Below, one piece after another: positions 8,795 to 16,654 of a stretch of 64,000 bases of DNA; the first letter of the stretch is position 1, and every line of letters begins with the position of its first letter. The stretch spans positions 5,456,001 to 5,520,000 of the forward strand of contig NZ_CP092364.2 in NCBI RefSeq assembly GCF_022370755.2. The letters are read 5' to 3'. The stretch comes from Mycolicibacterium goodii (GTDB lineage Bacteria > Actinomycetota > Actinomycetes > Mycobacteriales > Mycobacteriaceae). The notes beneath the pieces are model-generated. The model was not told the DNA's origin. It saw only the letters and a program-made list of their open reading frames with translations, and did no database searches. A program made the translations under genes and the position numbers.

Positions 8795-9601
8795 TCACTC
8801 CTTGCGCCAGAGCACACCTGTCCCGTCGATCTCCACGATGTCGGCCGAGATCCCGTGTGCCGCACGGAAATCCGTCACCGCCTTCTTGCACCCGTCGATC
8901 GCGTGGTAGTCGTCGATGATGCAGAAGCCTCTCGACGAGAGCCGGTCGTAGAGGCCGTCGAGAGCCTGGATCGTGGACTCGTAGAGATCTCCGTCGAGGC
9001 GCAGCACCGCGATCTGTTCGATCGGAGCGTCGTGCAGGGTGTCCTTGAACCAGCCCGGGAGGAACCGGACCTGGTCGTCGAGCAGACCGTAGCGCTCGAA
9101 GTTGGCCCTGACCTCCTTCTCCGAGACGGCGAGAATCGGTGCCGCCAGGTGCAACCGGTCCCCCTTGTCCGCCGTGTACTTGTCGGCATCTGGTGGCGGC
9201 ACGCCCGCGAACGAATCGGCCAGCCACACCCGCCGGGTCTCGTCGCCGTACGCCGACAGCACCGCGCGCATGAGGATGGACGCACCGCCGCGCCACACGC
9301 CGCACTCCACCAGGTCACCGGGGACATCCTCGGCGATCACGGTCTCGACGCACTCCTGCAGGCTGGTGAGCCGCTTCATCCCGATCATCGTCAGCGCTTC
9401 GGCAGGCCAGTCGAGCCCCAGTTCCCGCTTGCGTGGATCGAACGGCCGCTTGCGCACGAGCATGAGGTTGCCGATCTTGAACAACGGTCGGTGAAGCAAA
9501 CCCCATCCCACGGGGACCAACTCGTCGCTCCCGTAGCGGGTCAGGTCCCGCCGGAGCAGGTCGAGATACGCGGATCGGCTGTCGCGGTCAGTCACAGTCA
9601 A
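8795..9601 (-). CDS. TylF/macrocin-type O-methyltransferase
   Basis: A 268-residue TylF-family methyltransferase with DLVECGVWRGGASILMRAV (SAM site), VWLADSFAGVPPPD, IAVLRLDGDLYEST and FCIIDDYHAIDGCKKAV, all close to the family consensus. It probably O-methylates a sugar of the surface glycolipid. The start is unusual: TTG at 9601 has AGGGG seven bases upstream, whereas GTG at 9595 is the alternative and lies further from the ribosome site. It appears to be first in the minus-strand operon continuing through the glycosyltransferase, the zinc-ribbon methyltransferase and the epimerase. It is a distant paralogue of the gene at 1827-2627. Confidence 0.85.
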   Translation of the reverse strand: MTVTDRDSRSAYLDLLRRDLTRYGSDELVPVGWGLLHRPLFKIGNLMLVRKRPFDPRKRELGLDWPAEALTMIGMKRLTSLQECVETVIAEDVPGDLVECGVWRGGASILMRAVLSAYGDETRRVWLADSFAGVPPPDADKYTADKGDRLHLAAPILAVSEKEVRANFERYGLLDDQVRFLPGWFKDTLHDAPIEQIAVLRLDGDLYESTIQALDGLYDRLSSRGFCIIDDYHAIDGCKKAVTDFRAAHGISADIVEIDGTGVLWRKE

Positions 9602-9923
9602 AAAACTGCCCCTATCTCCTGTGGCGGTACATCGGAGATGAGCCTAACCCGGGCATGGGGGCCTTCGTGCAATTCGGTAGCACACTGCACACCGGCCCGG
9701 GCAACGCTCCGGCCCGGACCTCTTCAGTTTTCGCACGACCCTTGCAAACAAAGCTAATTCGACGGCTGCGTCGATCTCGTCACCGATATGCGCCGACCGT
9801 CGAAACGGTCCGTCATGGCAAATTCTCAGCACAAATCGGCGACCGATGACCCCCGGTGATCCCGATCGTCACGAAATTGCACACAGGGGGTTCATCAAGT
9901 TGCTCACGCAACTTCGGGTTGCT
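9602..9923. other. Intergenic region with hairpin after the GAP-like gene
   Basis: This 322-nt noncoding stretch separates two minus-strand genes. Near its upper end is an inverted repeat AAGTTGC (9897-9903) and GCAACTT (9908-9914) with a 4-nt loop, 10 nt past the GAP-like stop, which could act as a terminator. The rest should hold the promoter of the tailoring operon starting at 9601. I see no coding potential in it. Confidence 0.4.
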
Positions 9924-10730
9924 TCACACCACGCTCAGCCCCCGAACCAGACTCGAGATGCCGACCACCGCGAAGATGACCACCAGAACGTGCAGTCGGT
10001 GCACCAACGCCCAACCCCGCAACCTTCGCAACACCGGTTCGGTCCTTGCCGGTGCCAGCACGTAGCTGATCAACGCGATCTCGACGACCGCCAGGACGCC
10101 TGCGATGTAGGCGACGGCCGCAACGAGCTGAACCGAGGCCGTGGCGCCCGAGGTGGCGATCACGGCGAGGACAACCACGACGATCTCCGGTGCAGGGCCC
10201 ATGGCAAGTCCCACCGCGAAAGCCACCCACAGCGTGCCGCTGTTCCAGGCGTCGCGGGCGCGCGCCACCAGACGGCGGGAGGTACCCCTCAGCAGGTCTG
10301 ATTCCTCGGAGCCCGGCGCATCGGCCGGTGCCGCCATCGCCCCTGGGCCCGTGCCCGGCGACGACAACAGGCCGTCACCCGTCTGCGCGACCGCGGCGCC
10401 GGCACGTCGGCGCAGACGCATGCGCGCGGCGATCGCGGCGGCGACGAACAACGCGAACAGTCCGATACCTATTTGCAGATGCGCGAACCGCGACTTGTCC
10501 GACGGGGCCGTCAGGCGGTCCGAGAAGGAATCGAACAGCGGCGTGAAATGGAGAAGCAAAAGGGGTCCGACGATGAGAAAAAGACTCACCGTCAGGCAAC
10601 CGATCCAGAAAGCGAGCAGATTCTGAGCGGGTTTTTGCCGGGAGATCAGCAGGAGCAGGACACCGAGACGCACCGGATTGAGCGTCCCCATAAGCGCCAG
10701 GCCCATTACTGAGCTCCACATGGCCGCCAC
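9924..10730 (-). CDS. GAP/Sap-family integral membrane protein (GPL-addressing-like)
   Basis: A 268-residue protein with about six transmembrane segments and a basic cytoplasmic loop in the middle (residues about 85-150). It belongs to the family of GAP, needed for GPL to reach the cell surface, and Sap, the sulfolipid-addressing protein. The N-terminal MGTLNPVRLGVLLLLIS and the following membrane pair are characteristic. Start is GTG at 10730 or ATG at 10721; neither has a convincing ribosome site. Its position between the tailoring genes and a divergent sulfotransferase supports a role in export of the decorated lipid together with the MmpL pair. Confidence 0.8.
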   Translation of the reverse strand: MAAMWSSVMGLALMGTLNPVRLGVLLLLISRQKPAQNLLAFWIGCLTVSLFLIVGPLLLLHFTPLFDSFSDRLTAPSDKSRFAHLQIGIGLFALFVAAAIAARMRLRRRAGAAVAQTGDGLLSSPGTGPGAMAAPADAPGSEESDLLRGTSRRLVARARDAWNSGTLWVAFAVGLAMGPAPEIVVVVLAVIATSGATASVQLVAAVAYIAGVLAVVEIALISYVLAPARTEPVLRRLRGWALVHRLHVLVVIFAVVGISSLVRGLSVV

Positions 10731-11048
10731 GCTACAGCTTCAGATTTTTGTCTGTGGGCTGTTCCACGCCTGCCCACTTCAGCCCGGTTTGCCGTTTGCG
10801 ACCGCAAAAACACGTGGCCAGAACGCTGTTCGCGGCCGACGTCAGTTTCCGAATCGTTCTGTGCCCTCAACAGACCTGGCCTAGTGTTGGACCGTCCGAG
10901 ATCAGCGGGCAGCGGCAACGACGCACTGTCCTCGAACAGTTCGACGGCCAGCATCGGGGGGAATGATGATCATCGACAAAGCCCACCAGTCGCGGTGTAC
11001 CGGGGCGTCACTTCGACCGGCGGCCGCGCCGACGAAGGGACGCCACCC
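10731..11048. promoter_or_regulatory. Divergent promoter region of the GAP-like gene and the sulfotransferase
   Basis: This 318-nt region lies between divergent genes. On the plus strand TAGTGT at 10882-10887 matches the mycobacterial -10 consensus TANNNT, which would give a leader of roughly 155 nt before the sulfotransferase ATG. Such a leader contains the short open frame described at 10963-11052. No other gene was found here. Confidence 0.35.
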
Positions 11049-11052
11049 ATGA
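10963..11052 (+). CDS. Possible 29-residue upstream peptide coupled to the sulfotransferase
   Basis: A short frame starts with two ATG codons (10963 and 10966) behind GGGGGG and ends in a TGA at 11050-11052 that overlaps the sulfotransferase ATG (11049) as ATGA. Such an overlap usually means translational coupling. The peptide is MMIIDKAHQSRCTGAS and on to a basic C-terminus, without recognisable homology. It may be chance; the G-run is very close to the first ATG. Confidence 0.3.
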   Translation: MMIIDKAHQSRCTGASLRPAAAPTKGRHP

Positions 11053-12020
11053 CCGCTGCGAACAACGGCAAGCGAAACCGTCCGGTGATCCTCTTCGTCC
11101 TCGGCATGGGCCGGTCGGGTTCGTCCGCACTCACCCGCGTGCTCTCACTGTGCGGGGCCACACTGCCGACAAAGATGATGGGCGCGGACAAATCGAATCC
11201 ACGCGGTTACTGGGAGCCGCGGGAATCTCTGTTGCTCAACCGTTGGATTCTCGACCGTCACGACAGCGCGTGGTGGGATCCGTCGCTGCGGCTCACCGAG
11301 GAGGAGCAGTACGTCGGCAAGGAACGAGCGGCATGTATGGCCAAGATCGAGCCGTTCATCGCCAAGTTGCCCAAATCCGATGTCATCGTCATCAAAGACC
11401 TCCAGATCGTCGTCCTGTACGAGATGTGGTTCGAGGCGGTCCGCGCAGCGGGTTATGACATCGCGGTGGTGATACCCGTCCGCCATCCCGAGGAGGTCGC
11501 CAGTTCGCTCGCCGCGGCCGTGAAGGCAACCCCTGAGCTGACCTCCGCGCTGTGGCTCAAGGGAAACCTCCTGTCCGAGCGGCACACCCGCGACATACCG
11601 CGGGTCGTCGTCGACTACCCGAACATGCTCGAGGACTGGCGTCGGGAGGTGAAACGCGTGTCGACCGCGTTGTCGGTGGATCTCACGCCACCCGACGAGC
11701 AGGCCGTCGACGAGTTCCTCGCGCCCAGTCTGCGGCGGCAGCGCAGCGAGAAGCCGGTGATCGACCGGTTCGGCAGCGACTGGTTGTCGACGGTCTACCG
11801 GGTATTTCGCGCAGCGGGCCGGGACGAGCCCATCGACACCGGTACGTTGGACCGCGTGTACGAGCAGTTCAGAGCGGCCGAGCACGATTTCCGCCTGGCG
11901 TACGACGGCAATCGTCGCTTCCAGGAGGGCCTGCTCAACACGTTCGTCAAACCGGCTGTCGTGAGGCCGATTCTCGAGGCCGTTGCAATGGCACACCGGC
12001 GCAAGGGAACTTGGGCCTGA
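11049..12020 (+). CDS. Sulfotransferase-family protein
   Basis: A 323-residue protein with the PAPS-binding loop GMGRSGSSALTR at residues 19-30 and later VIPVRHPEEVASSL, the region corresponding to the 3'-phosphate-binding arginine and serine of sulfotransferases. It should transfer sulfate from PAPS to a hydroxyl, most simply on a sugar of the lipid made by this locus. ATG at 11049 has GAAGGGA upstream; the frame opens further upstream to 10884 but that part lacks family residues. It is divergent from the GAP-like gene and followed by rmlA. Sulfated GPLs have been reported in some rapid growers (general knowledge), so GPL sulfation is a reasonable but untested inference. Confidence 0.8.
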   Translation: MTAANNGKRNRPVILFVLGMGRSGSSALTRVLSLCGATLPTKMMGADKSNPRGYWEPRESLLLNRWILDRHDSAWWDPSLRLTEEEQYVGKERAACMAKIEPFIAKLPKSDVIVIKDLQIVVLYEMWFEAVRAAGYDIAVVIPVRHPEEVASSLAAAVKATPELTSALWLKGNLLSERHTRDIPRVVVDYPNMLEDWRREVKRVSTALSVDLTPPDEQAVDEFLAPSLRRQRSEKPVIDRFGSDWLSTVYRVFRAAGRDEPIDTGTLDRVYEQFRAAEHDFRLAYDGNRRFQEGLLNTFVKPAVVRPILEAVAMAHRRKGTWA

Positions 12021-12208
12021 GGTTCTGCTGCCCGCCCCATCGGCGCCCACCTGCCGCTCGAATGCCGCGGTGTCGTCGTGTGGCCTACAGTGACTACGTG
12101 TTCGGCTACTTTCTCGCCTACCCGATCGGCTACGCGGTGCAGTCCCACGACGCGGAGAACACACCACTCTTCGTCGACTCAGCAGTGTCTGTCGGGTAGG
12201 AACTACGT

Positions 12209-13075
12209 ATGCGCGGGATCATCCTCGCCGGCGGCTCTGGCACCCGGCTGCATCCGATCACGATGGGTGTCAGCAAGCAGTTGCTGCCGGTCTACGACAA
12301 GCCTCTGATCTACTACCCGCTGTCCACCCTGATCATGGCCGGGATACGTGACATCCTCATCATCACGACACCGGCTGACGCACCGGCGTTTCAGCGACTG
12401 CTCGGTGATGGTTCCGCCTTCGGCGTCAGCTTGACCTACGCGATGCAGGCCGAACCCGAAGGACTCGCGCAGGCATTCGTCATCGGCGCCGACCACATCG
12501 GTACCGATACGGTGGCACTTGCGCTCGGTGACAACATCTTCTACGGCCCCGGCCTCGGCACGAGCCTGAAGCGATTCCAAAACGTCACCGGCGGAGCGAT
12601 TTTCGCGTACTGGGTGGCGAATCCGTCCGCATACGGTGTGGTGGAGTTCGGCCCCGACGGAACGGCACTGTCACTGGAGGAGAAGCCGAAGTCGCCGAAA
12701 TCCCACTACGCCGTGCCCGGGTTGTACTTCTACGACAACGATGTCATCGACATCGCCCGGTCACTCAAGAAATCGGCGCGCGGCGAGTACGAGATCACCG
12801 AGGTCAACCAGACTTACCTCGACCGCGGGACATTGTCGGTCGAGGTACTCACCCGAGGTACCGCGTGGCTGGACACCGGAACATTCGATTCCCTCCTGGA
12901 TGCGAGCGATTTCGTTCGCACCATCGAACGGCGCCAGGGCCTGAAAATCGGTGCTCCCGAGGAGATCGCATGGCGAGCGGGATTCATCGACGACGAACAA
13001 CTCGCGACCCGCGCCAAGGAGCTGCTCAAGTCCGGCTACGGCCACTACCTGCTGCAACTGCTGGACAGGGAGTAA
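12209..13075 (+). CDS. rmlA: Glucose-1-phosphate thymidylyltransferase
   Basis: The 288-residue enzyme makes dTDP-glucose from dTTP and glucose-1-phosphate, the first step towards dTDP-rhamnose and dTDP-6-deoxytalose. The nucleotide-binding [11 protein letters not shown] is at residues 8-18 and [11 protein letters not shown] follows; [21 protein letters not shown] and [13 protein letters not shown] are family signatures, and the length is standard. The start is ATG at 12209. An extra GPL-locus copy of rmlA beside the housekeeping one is typical of GPL-producing mycobacteria and would raise the deoxysugar supply. Confidence 0.97.
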   Translation: MRGIILAGGSGTRLHPITMGVSKQLLPVYDKPLIYYPLSTLIMAGIRDILIITTPADAPAFQRLLGDGSAFGVSLTYAMQAEPEGLAQAFVIGADHIGTDTVALALGDNIFYGPGLGTSLKRFQNVTGGAIFAYWVANPSAYGVVEFGPDGTALSLEEKPKSPKSHYAVPGLYFYDNDVIDIARSLKKSARGEYEITEVNQTYLDRGTLSVEVLTRGTAWLDTGTFDSLLDASDFVRTIERRQGLKIGAPEEIAWRAGFIDDEQLATRAKELLKSGYGHYLLQLLDRE

Positions 13076-13119
13076 CGTGCGAACCGCAAGTGGCGTGCCG
13101 GTGTAACGCCTGGGATGCG

Positions 13120-13133
13120 CCCATAGATATGGG
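13120..13133. promoter_or_regulatory. Palindrome upstream of the haemophore-like gene
   Basis: A perfect palindrome CCCATA-GA-TATGGG lies 130 nt before the start of the secreted protein gene and 45 nt after rmlA. It has the size of a repressor operator, but it does not match the IdeR box as I know it. The regulator is unknown. Confidence 0.3.
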
Positions 13134-13262
13134 TAGTAGCCCGCACGCGAGGTTTGAGGCCGACGTGTCGGTGGTAGTTCAAGCTCGTCGGCGGAACGCC
13201 AGACCTCGGTTTTTGGTTGAACGTCTTGGATCGATGGATCGTTTTCGAGGAGGGGAACAACA

Positions 13263-13601
13263 ATGATGAAGAAATCGCTGACCAGGCTCGGCCTCGCAGT
13301 CGGAGCCGCCGCGCTGGCGTTGGGTGCCGCGTCCGGTGTCGCATCCGCCGAACCCGACATCACGCCGCTGGTCGACTCACCGTGCACATTCGACCAGGCC
13401 ATGACCGCGGTTCGCACGGAGAACCCCATGGCCGCGCAGTATCTCGACAAGTACCCGGCGAACATCGAGTTCATCCGCGTGTTCCTCGGCTCGCCGCGTG
13501 ACCAGCGCGTGAACCTGCTGAACCAGATCAAGAACAACCCTGGAGCCAACGTGGCTCTGCCGGTGTTCCAGCAGATGCTCACCAGCTGCGTCAAGTACTG
13601 A
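13263..13601 (+). CDS. Secreted haemophore-related protein (Rv0203/Rv1174c family)
   Basis: A 112-residue small exported protein. It has a Sec signal peptide (basic MMKKSLTRLG, hydrophobic core, cleavage after ASA near residue 29), then a mature helical domain of about 80 residues with two cysteines (one near residue 42, one three residues from the end) that probably form a disulfide. This is the layout of the mycobacterial haemophore-related family, which includes haem-binding Rv0203. GAGGAGGGG precedes the ATG at 13263. Its place between rmlA and mmpL4b is conserved in GPL loci as far as I recall; whether it binds haem or a lipid is unknown. Confidence 0.85.
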   Translation: MMKKSLTRLGLAVGAAALALGAASGVASAEPDITPLVDSPCTFDQAMTAVRTENPMAAQYLDKYPANIEFIRVFLGSPRDQRVNLLNQIKNNPGANVALPVFQQMLTSCVKY

Positions 13602-13617
13602 CGAACGCCAGAACCGC

Positions 13618-13663
13618 GAACGGACCGCGGCGCGCCTGCTGAGCAGGTCGCCGCGGTCCGTTC
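13618..13663. terminator. Bidirectional terminator hairpin
   Basis: A perfect 15-bp stem (13618-13632 with 13649-13663) has a loop that itself contains CCTGC/GCAGG. It sits in the 67-nt gap between the convergent haemophore-like gene and mmpL4b, the right place for a shared intrinsic terminator, although no T-run follows. Confidence 0.75.
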
Positions 13664-13668
13664 TGCTG

Positions 13669-16644
13669 TCAGGGGGCGCGCAGCGGGCCGGTCGGGGTGT
13701 CGCCGTCGGACGGACGGCCACCGTCGGGGGCCTCGCCGGTCGGCGCACCTTCGAGCAACGCTCGCACCAGTGGCCGGGGGCCGTACGGCCGTAGCAACGT
13801 ACTCGCGGGGCGGGGCCGCACACGCTGCGGCCACCAGAACCAGCGCCCGAGCAGTGCCGCGATCGACGGCGTCATGAACGACCGCACGATCATGGTGTCG
13901 AACAACAGACCCAGACCGATGGTCGTACCGATCTGACCGATGATCAGCAGATCGCTGACAACCATCGCGGCCATCGTCGCGGCGAACACCAGACCGGCTG
14001 TGGTGACCACCTTTCCGGTTCCGCCCATCGCCCGGATGATGCCGGTGTTGAGCCCGGCGCCGATCTCCTCCTTCATACGGGAGACCAGCAGCAGGTTGTA
14101 GTCGGATCCGACCGCGAGCAGGATGATCACCGACATCGCGAGCACCATCCAGTGCAGGTGGATTCCCAGGATGTACTGCCAGAGGAGCACCGACACACCG
14201 AACGACGCACCGAGAGACAGCACGACCGTACCCACGATCACCATTGCGGCGATGAAGCTTCGCGTGACGATCAGCATGATGATGAAGATCAGGCAGATGG
14301 CCGCGATACCCGCGATCAGCAGATCGTAGGTCGAGCCCGTCTGCCAGTCCTTGGCAGTCGGCGCGGTGCCGGCCAGGTAGACCTGCGCCCCCGAAAGGGG
14401 CGTGCCCTTCAGTGCTTCCTCGGCCGCGGTGCGGATCTGGGCGACGCGGGCGATTCCCTCCGGGCTGGCGGGATCACCGTTGTGGGAGATGATGAACCGT
14501 GCGGCTTTTCCGTCCGGCGACAAAAACGACGTCATCGCACGTTTGAAATCGGGGTTCTCGAAGACCTCCGGCGGCAGGAAGAACGAATCATCGTTCTTGG
14601 CGGCATCGAAGGCCTGGCCCATCGCGGTGACATCCTCGGTCTGCTCGTCCAATTGCTTGAGCATGCCGGAGAACGTGCTGTGCGTTGTGAGCGTCATCGT
14701 CCGCATGTTCTCCATGACGGCGATCATCTCCGGGAACTGCGCGAGCAATTGGGGCAGCAGGGCATCCAACTGCTCCATGTTGTCGACGAGGATGTCGATC
14801 TGGTCGTTGAGCCGGTCGACCTTGTCCATGGCGTCGAAAATCGAACGCAGCGACCAACATATCGGGATGTTGAAGCAGTGGTCTTCCCAGTAGAAGTAGC
14901 TGCGGATCGGGCGCAGGAAGTCGTCGAATATGGCGAGGTAACCGCGCAGATCCTTGGCGACGTTCTGGAGATTCTTCGTGCTTTCCACGAGGTCGTGGGT
15001 GGTCTGCGACAACTCGAGCAGCACGCCGTAGGACCGCTTCATCACCGCGATCATCGTCGCCATGTCGTCAGCCTGTTTGAGCATGTCGTCGATGCGTTGC
15101 TTCTGGAAGTTGGTCGCCTGAACCTGGCCCGCGCTCTGCAGGCTGAGCAGGAAGGGGATCGACGTGCGCTCGATCGGTGTGCCCTCCGGACGGGTGATCC
15201 CCTGGACACGAGATATGCCCCGCACCTTGAAGATCGCCTTCGCGACCTTGTTCAGGACCAGAAAATCCGCAGGGTTCCGCAAATCGTGGTCCGCCTCGAC
15301 CATGACGATATCCGGGGTCATCCGGGACTGCGAGAAGTGCCGGTCGGCAGCGGCGAAGCCCGCGTTGGCCGGGATGTCCTGCGGGATGTAATCGCGGTCG
15401 TTGTAACTCGTCTGGTAACCGGGCAGCGCCAGCAGGCCGACCAGCGCGACAGCCAGCGACGCGACCAGGATGGGCGCGGGCCACCGCACGATCGCCGTAC
15501 CGATGCCGCGCCAGCGCCGCACCCGCATCGCGCGCTTGGGATCGAGCAAACCGAACCGGCTGGCCATCGCGACACCGGCGGGCACGAGCGTGACGGCGGC
15601 GGCCACGGCGACGGCCATGCCGATGGCACACGGGACGCCCATCGTGTGGAAGTACGGGAGCCGGGTGAAGGTCAGACAGAAGATCGCACCCGCGATGGTC
15701 AGACCGGACGCCATCACGACCGGGGCGACGCCCCGATACATGCTGTAGTACGCCGTTTCTCGGTCCTCGCCGAGTTGTCGCGCCTCCTGATAGCGACCGA
15801 AGAAGAAGATCCCGTAGTCCGTTCCCGCCGCAATCGCCAGGAACACCAACATGTTGACGGCAAAGGTCGAGAGCACGAACACGTCGTTGGCGCCGAGGAA
15901 CGCCACGATGCCGCGGGCCGCCGCGACCTCGAACCCCACCATGGTCAACAGCAGGATCACCGTGATCACCGACCGGTAGACCATGAGCAACATCGCGAAG
16001 ATCACCACGACGGTCACCGCGGTGATCTTGAGGATCGAGCGGTTGCCGCTGTGCTGCATGTCCGACACGAGCGGCGTCGCACCGGTGACATACACCGAGA
16101 CGCCCTCGGGTGGCGAACTCCGGTCGACGACATCGCGGACGGCCGCGACCGACTCGTCACCGAGCGGAGTTCCTTGATCCCCAGCCAGATTCAACTGGAC
16201 ATAGGCCGCCTTGCCGTCGGCGCTCTGTGCGCTCGACGCGGTGAGTCGATCCCCCCAGAGGTCCTGGACATGCTCGATGTGGCGGGTGTCGGCGCGCAGC
16301 TCGCGCACCAAATCGGCGTAGTAGTTGTGGGCATCCTCGCCGAGTGGCTCCTGACCCTCCAGGACGATCATCGCGAAGCTGTCCGAATCGGACTCTTCGA
16401 ACTTCTGCCCCATGCGCTTGATGGCCTGCGCGGACGGGGCGTCCTGCGGCATCAGGGAGACGGAGTTCTTCTCGCCGACACGCTCCAACGCGGGAATGGC
16501 CGACGACCAGTCGCCGCCCACGGCCGCGAGGGTCGACACGAGGATGATCGCCAACCATCCCACCACGATGACGGGCGCCAGCTTCCGTACCACCCGCGCG
16601 ACGAACGGACGTTTCCGTTGCTCGGAGTTCACCTCAGTGCTCAT
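13669..16644 (-). CDS. mmpL4b: MmpL transporter, second of the pair
   Basis: A 991-residue RND/MmpL lipid transporter with 11-12 membrane segments. The proton-relay Asp-Tyr pair of TM4 is at D276-Y277 in [16 protein letters not shown], and the second pair is in [18 protein letters not shown] near the C-terminal third. Two large extracytoplasmic loops are present, the second with a long helical stretch. It lies 10 nt downstream of mmpL4a, so the two are translated from one message. In M. smegmatis MmpL4a and MmpL4b are both needed for GPL translocation (established). The C-terminus is extended by a Pro/Gly/Asp-rich cytoplasmic tail. Confidence 0.95.
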   Translation of the reverse strand: MSTEVNSEQRKRPFVARVVRKLAPVIVVGWLAIILVSTLAAVGGDWSSAIPALERVGEKNSVSLMPQDAPSAQAIKRMGQKFEESDSDSFAMIVLEGQEPLGEDAHNYYADLVRELRADTRHIEHVQDLWGDRLTASSAQSADGKAAYVQLNLAGDQGTPLGDESVAAVRDVVDRSSPPEGVSVYVTGATPLVSDMQHSGNRSILKITAVTVVVIFAMLLMVYRSVITVILLLTMVGFEVAAARGIVAFLGANDVFVLSTFAVNMLVFLAIAAGTDYGIFFFGRYQEARQLGEDRETAYYSMYRGVAPVVMASGLTIAGAIFCLTFTRLPYFHTMGVPCAIGMAVAVAAAVTLVPAGVAMASRFGLLDPKRAMRVRRWRGIGTAIVRWPAPILVASLAVALVGLLALPGYQTSYNDRDYIPQDIPANAGFAAADRHFSQSRMTPDIVMVEADHDLRNPADFLVLNKVAKAIFKVRGISRVQGITRPEGTPIERTSIPFLLSLQSAGQVQATNFQKQRIDDMLKQADDMATMIAVMKRSYGVLLELSQTTHDLVESTKNLQNVAKDLRGYLAIFDDFLRPIRSYFYWEDHCFNIPICWSLRSIFDAMDKVDRLNDQIDILVDNMEQLDALLPQLLAQFPEMIAVMENMRTMTLTTHSTFSGMLKQLDEQTEDVTAMGQAFDAAKNDDSFFLPPEVFENPDFKRAMTSFLSPDGKAARFIISHNGDPASPEGIARVAQIRTAAEEALKGTPLSGAQVYLAGTAPTAKDWQTGSTYDLLIAGIAAICLIFIIMLIVTRSFIAAMVIVGTVVLSLGASFGVSVLLWQYILGIHLHWMVLAMSVIILLAVGSDYNLLLVSRMKEEIGAGLNTGIIRAMGGTGKVVTTAGLVFAATMAAMVVSDLLIIGQIGTTIGLGLLFDTMIVRSFMTPSIAALLGRWFWWPQRVRPRPASTLLRPYGPRPLVRALLEGAPTGEAPDGGRPSDGDTPTGPLRAP

Positions 16645-16654
16645 ACAGGCTTCG

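Noticed and set aside
12098..12199. A 33-residue frame (GTG start, MFGYFLAYPIGYAVQSH onward) ending 9 nt before rmlA
   Set aside because: It has no ribosome site and no recognisable homology, and lies in a spacer; not strong enough to list, although coupling to rmlA is possible.
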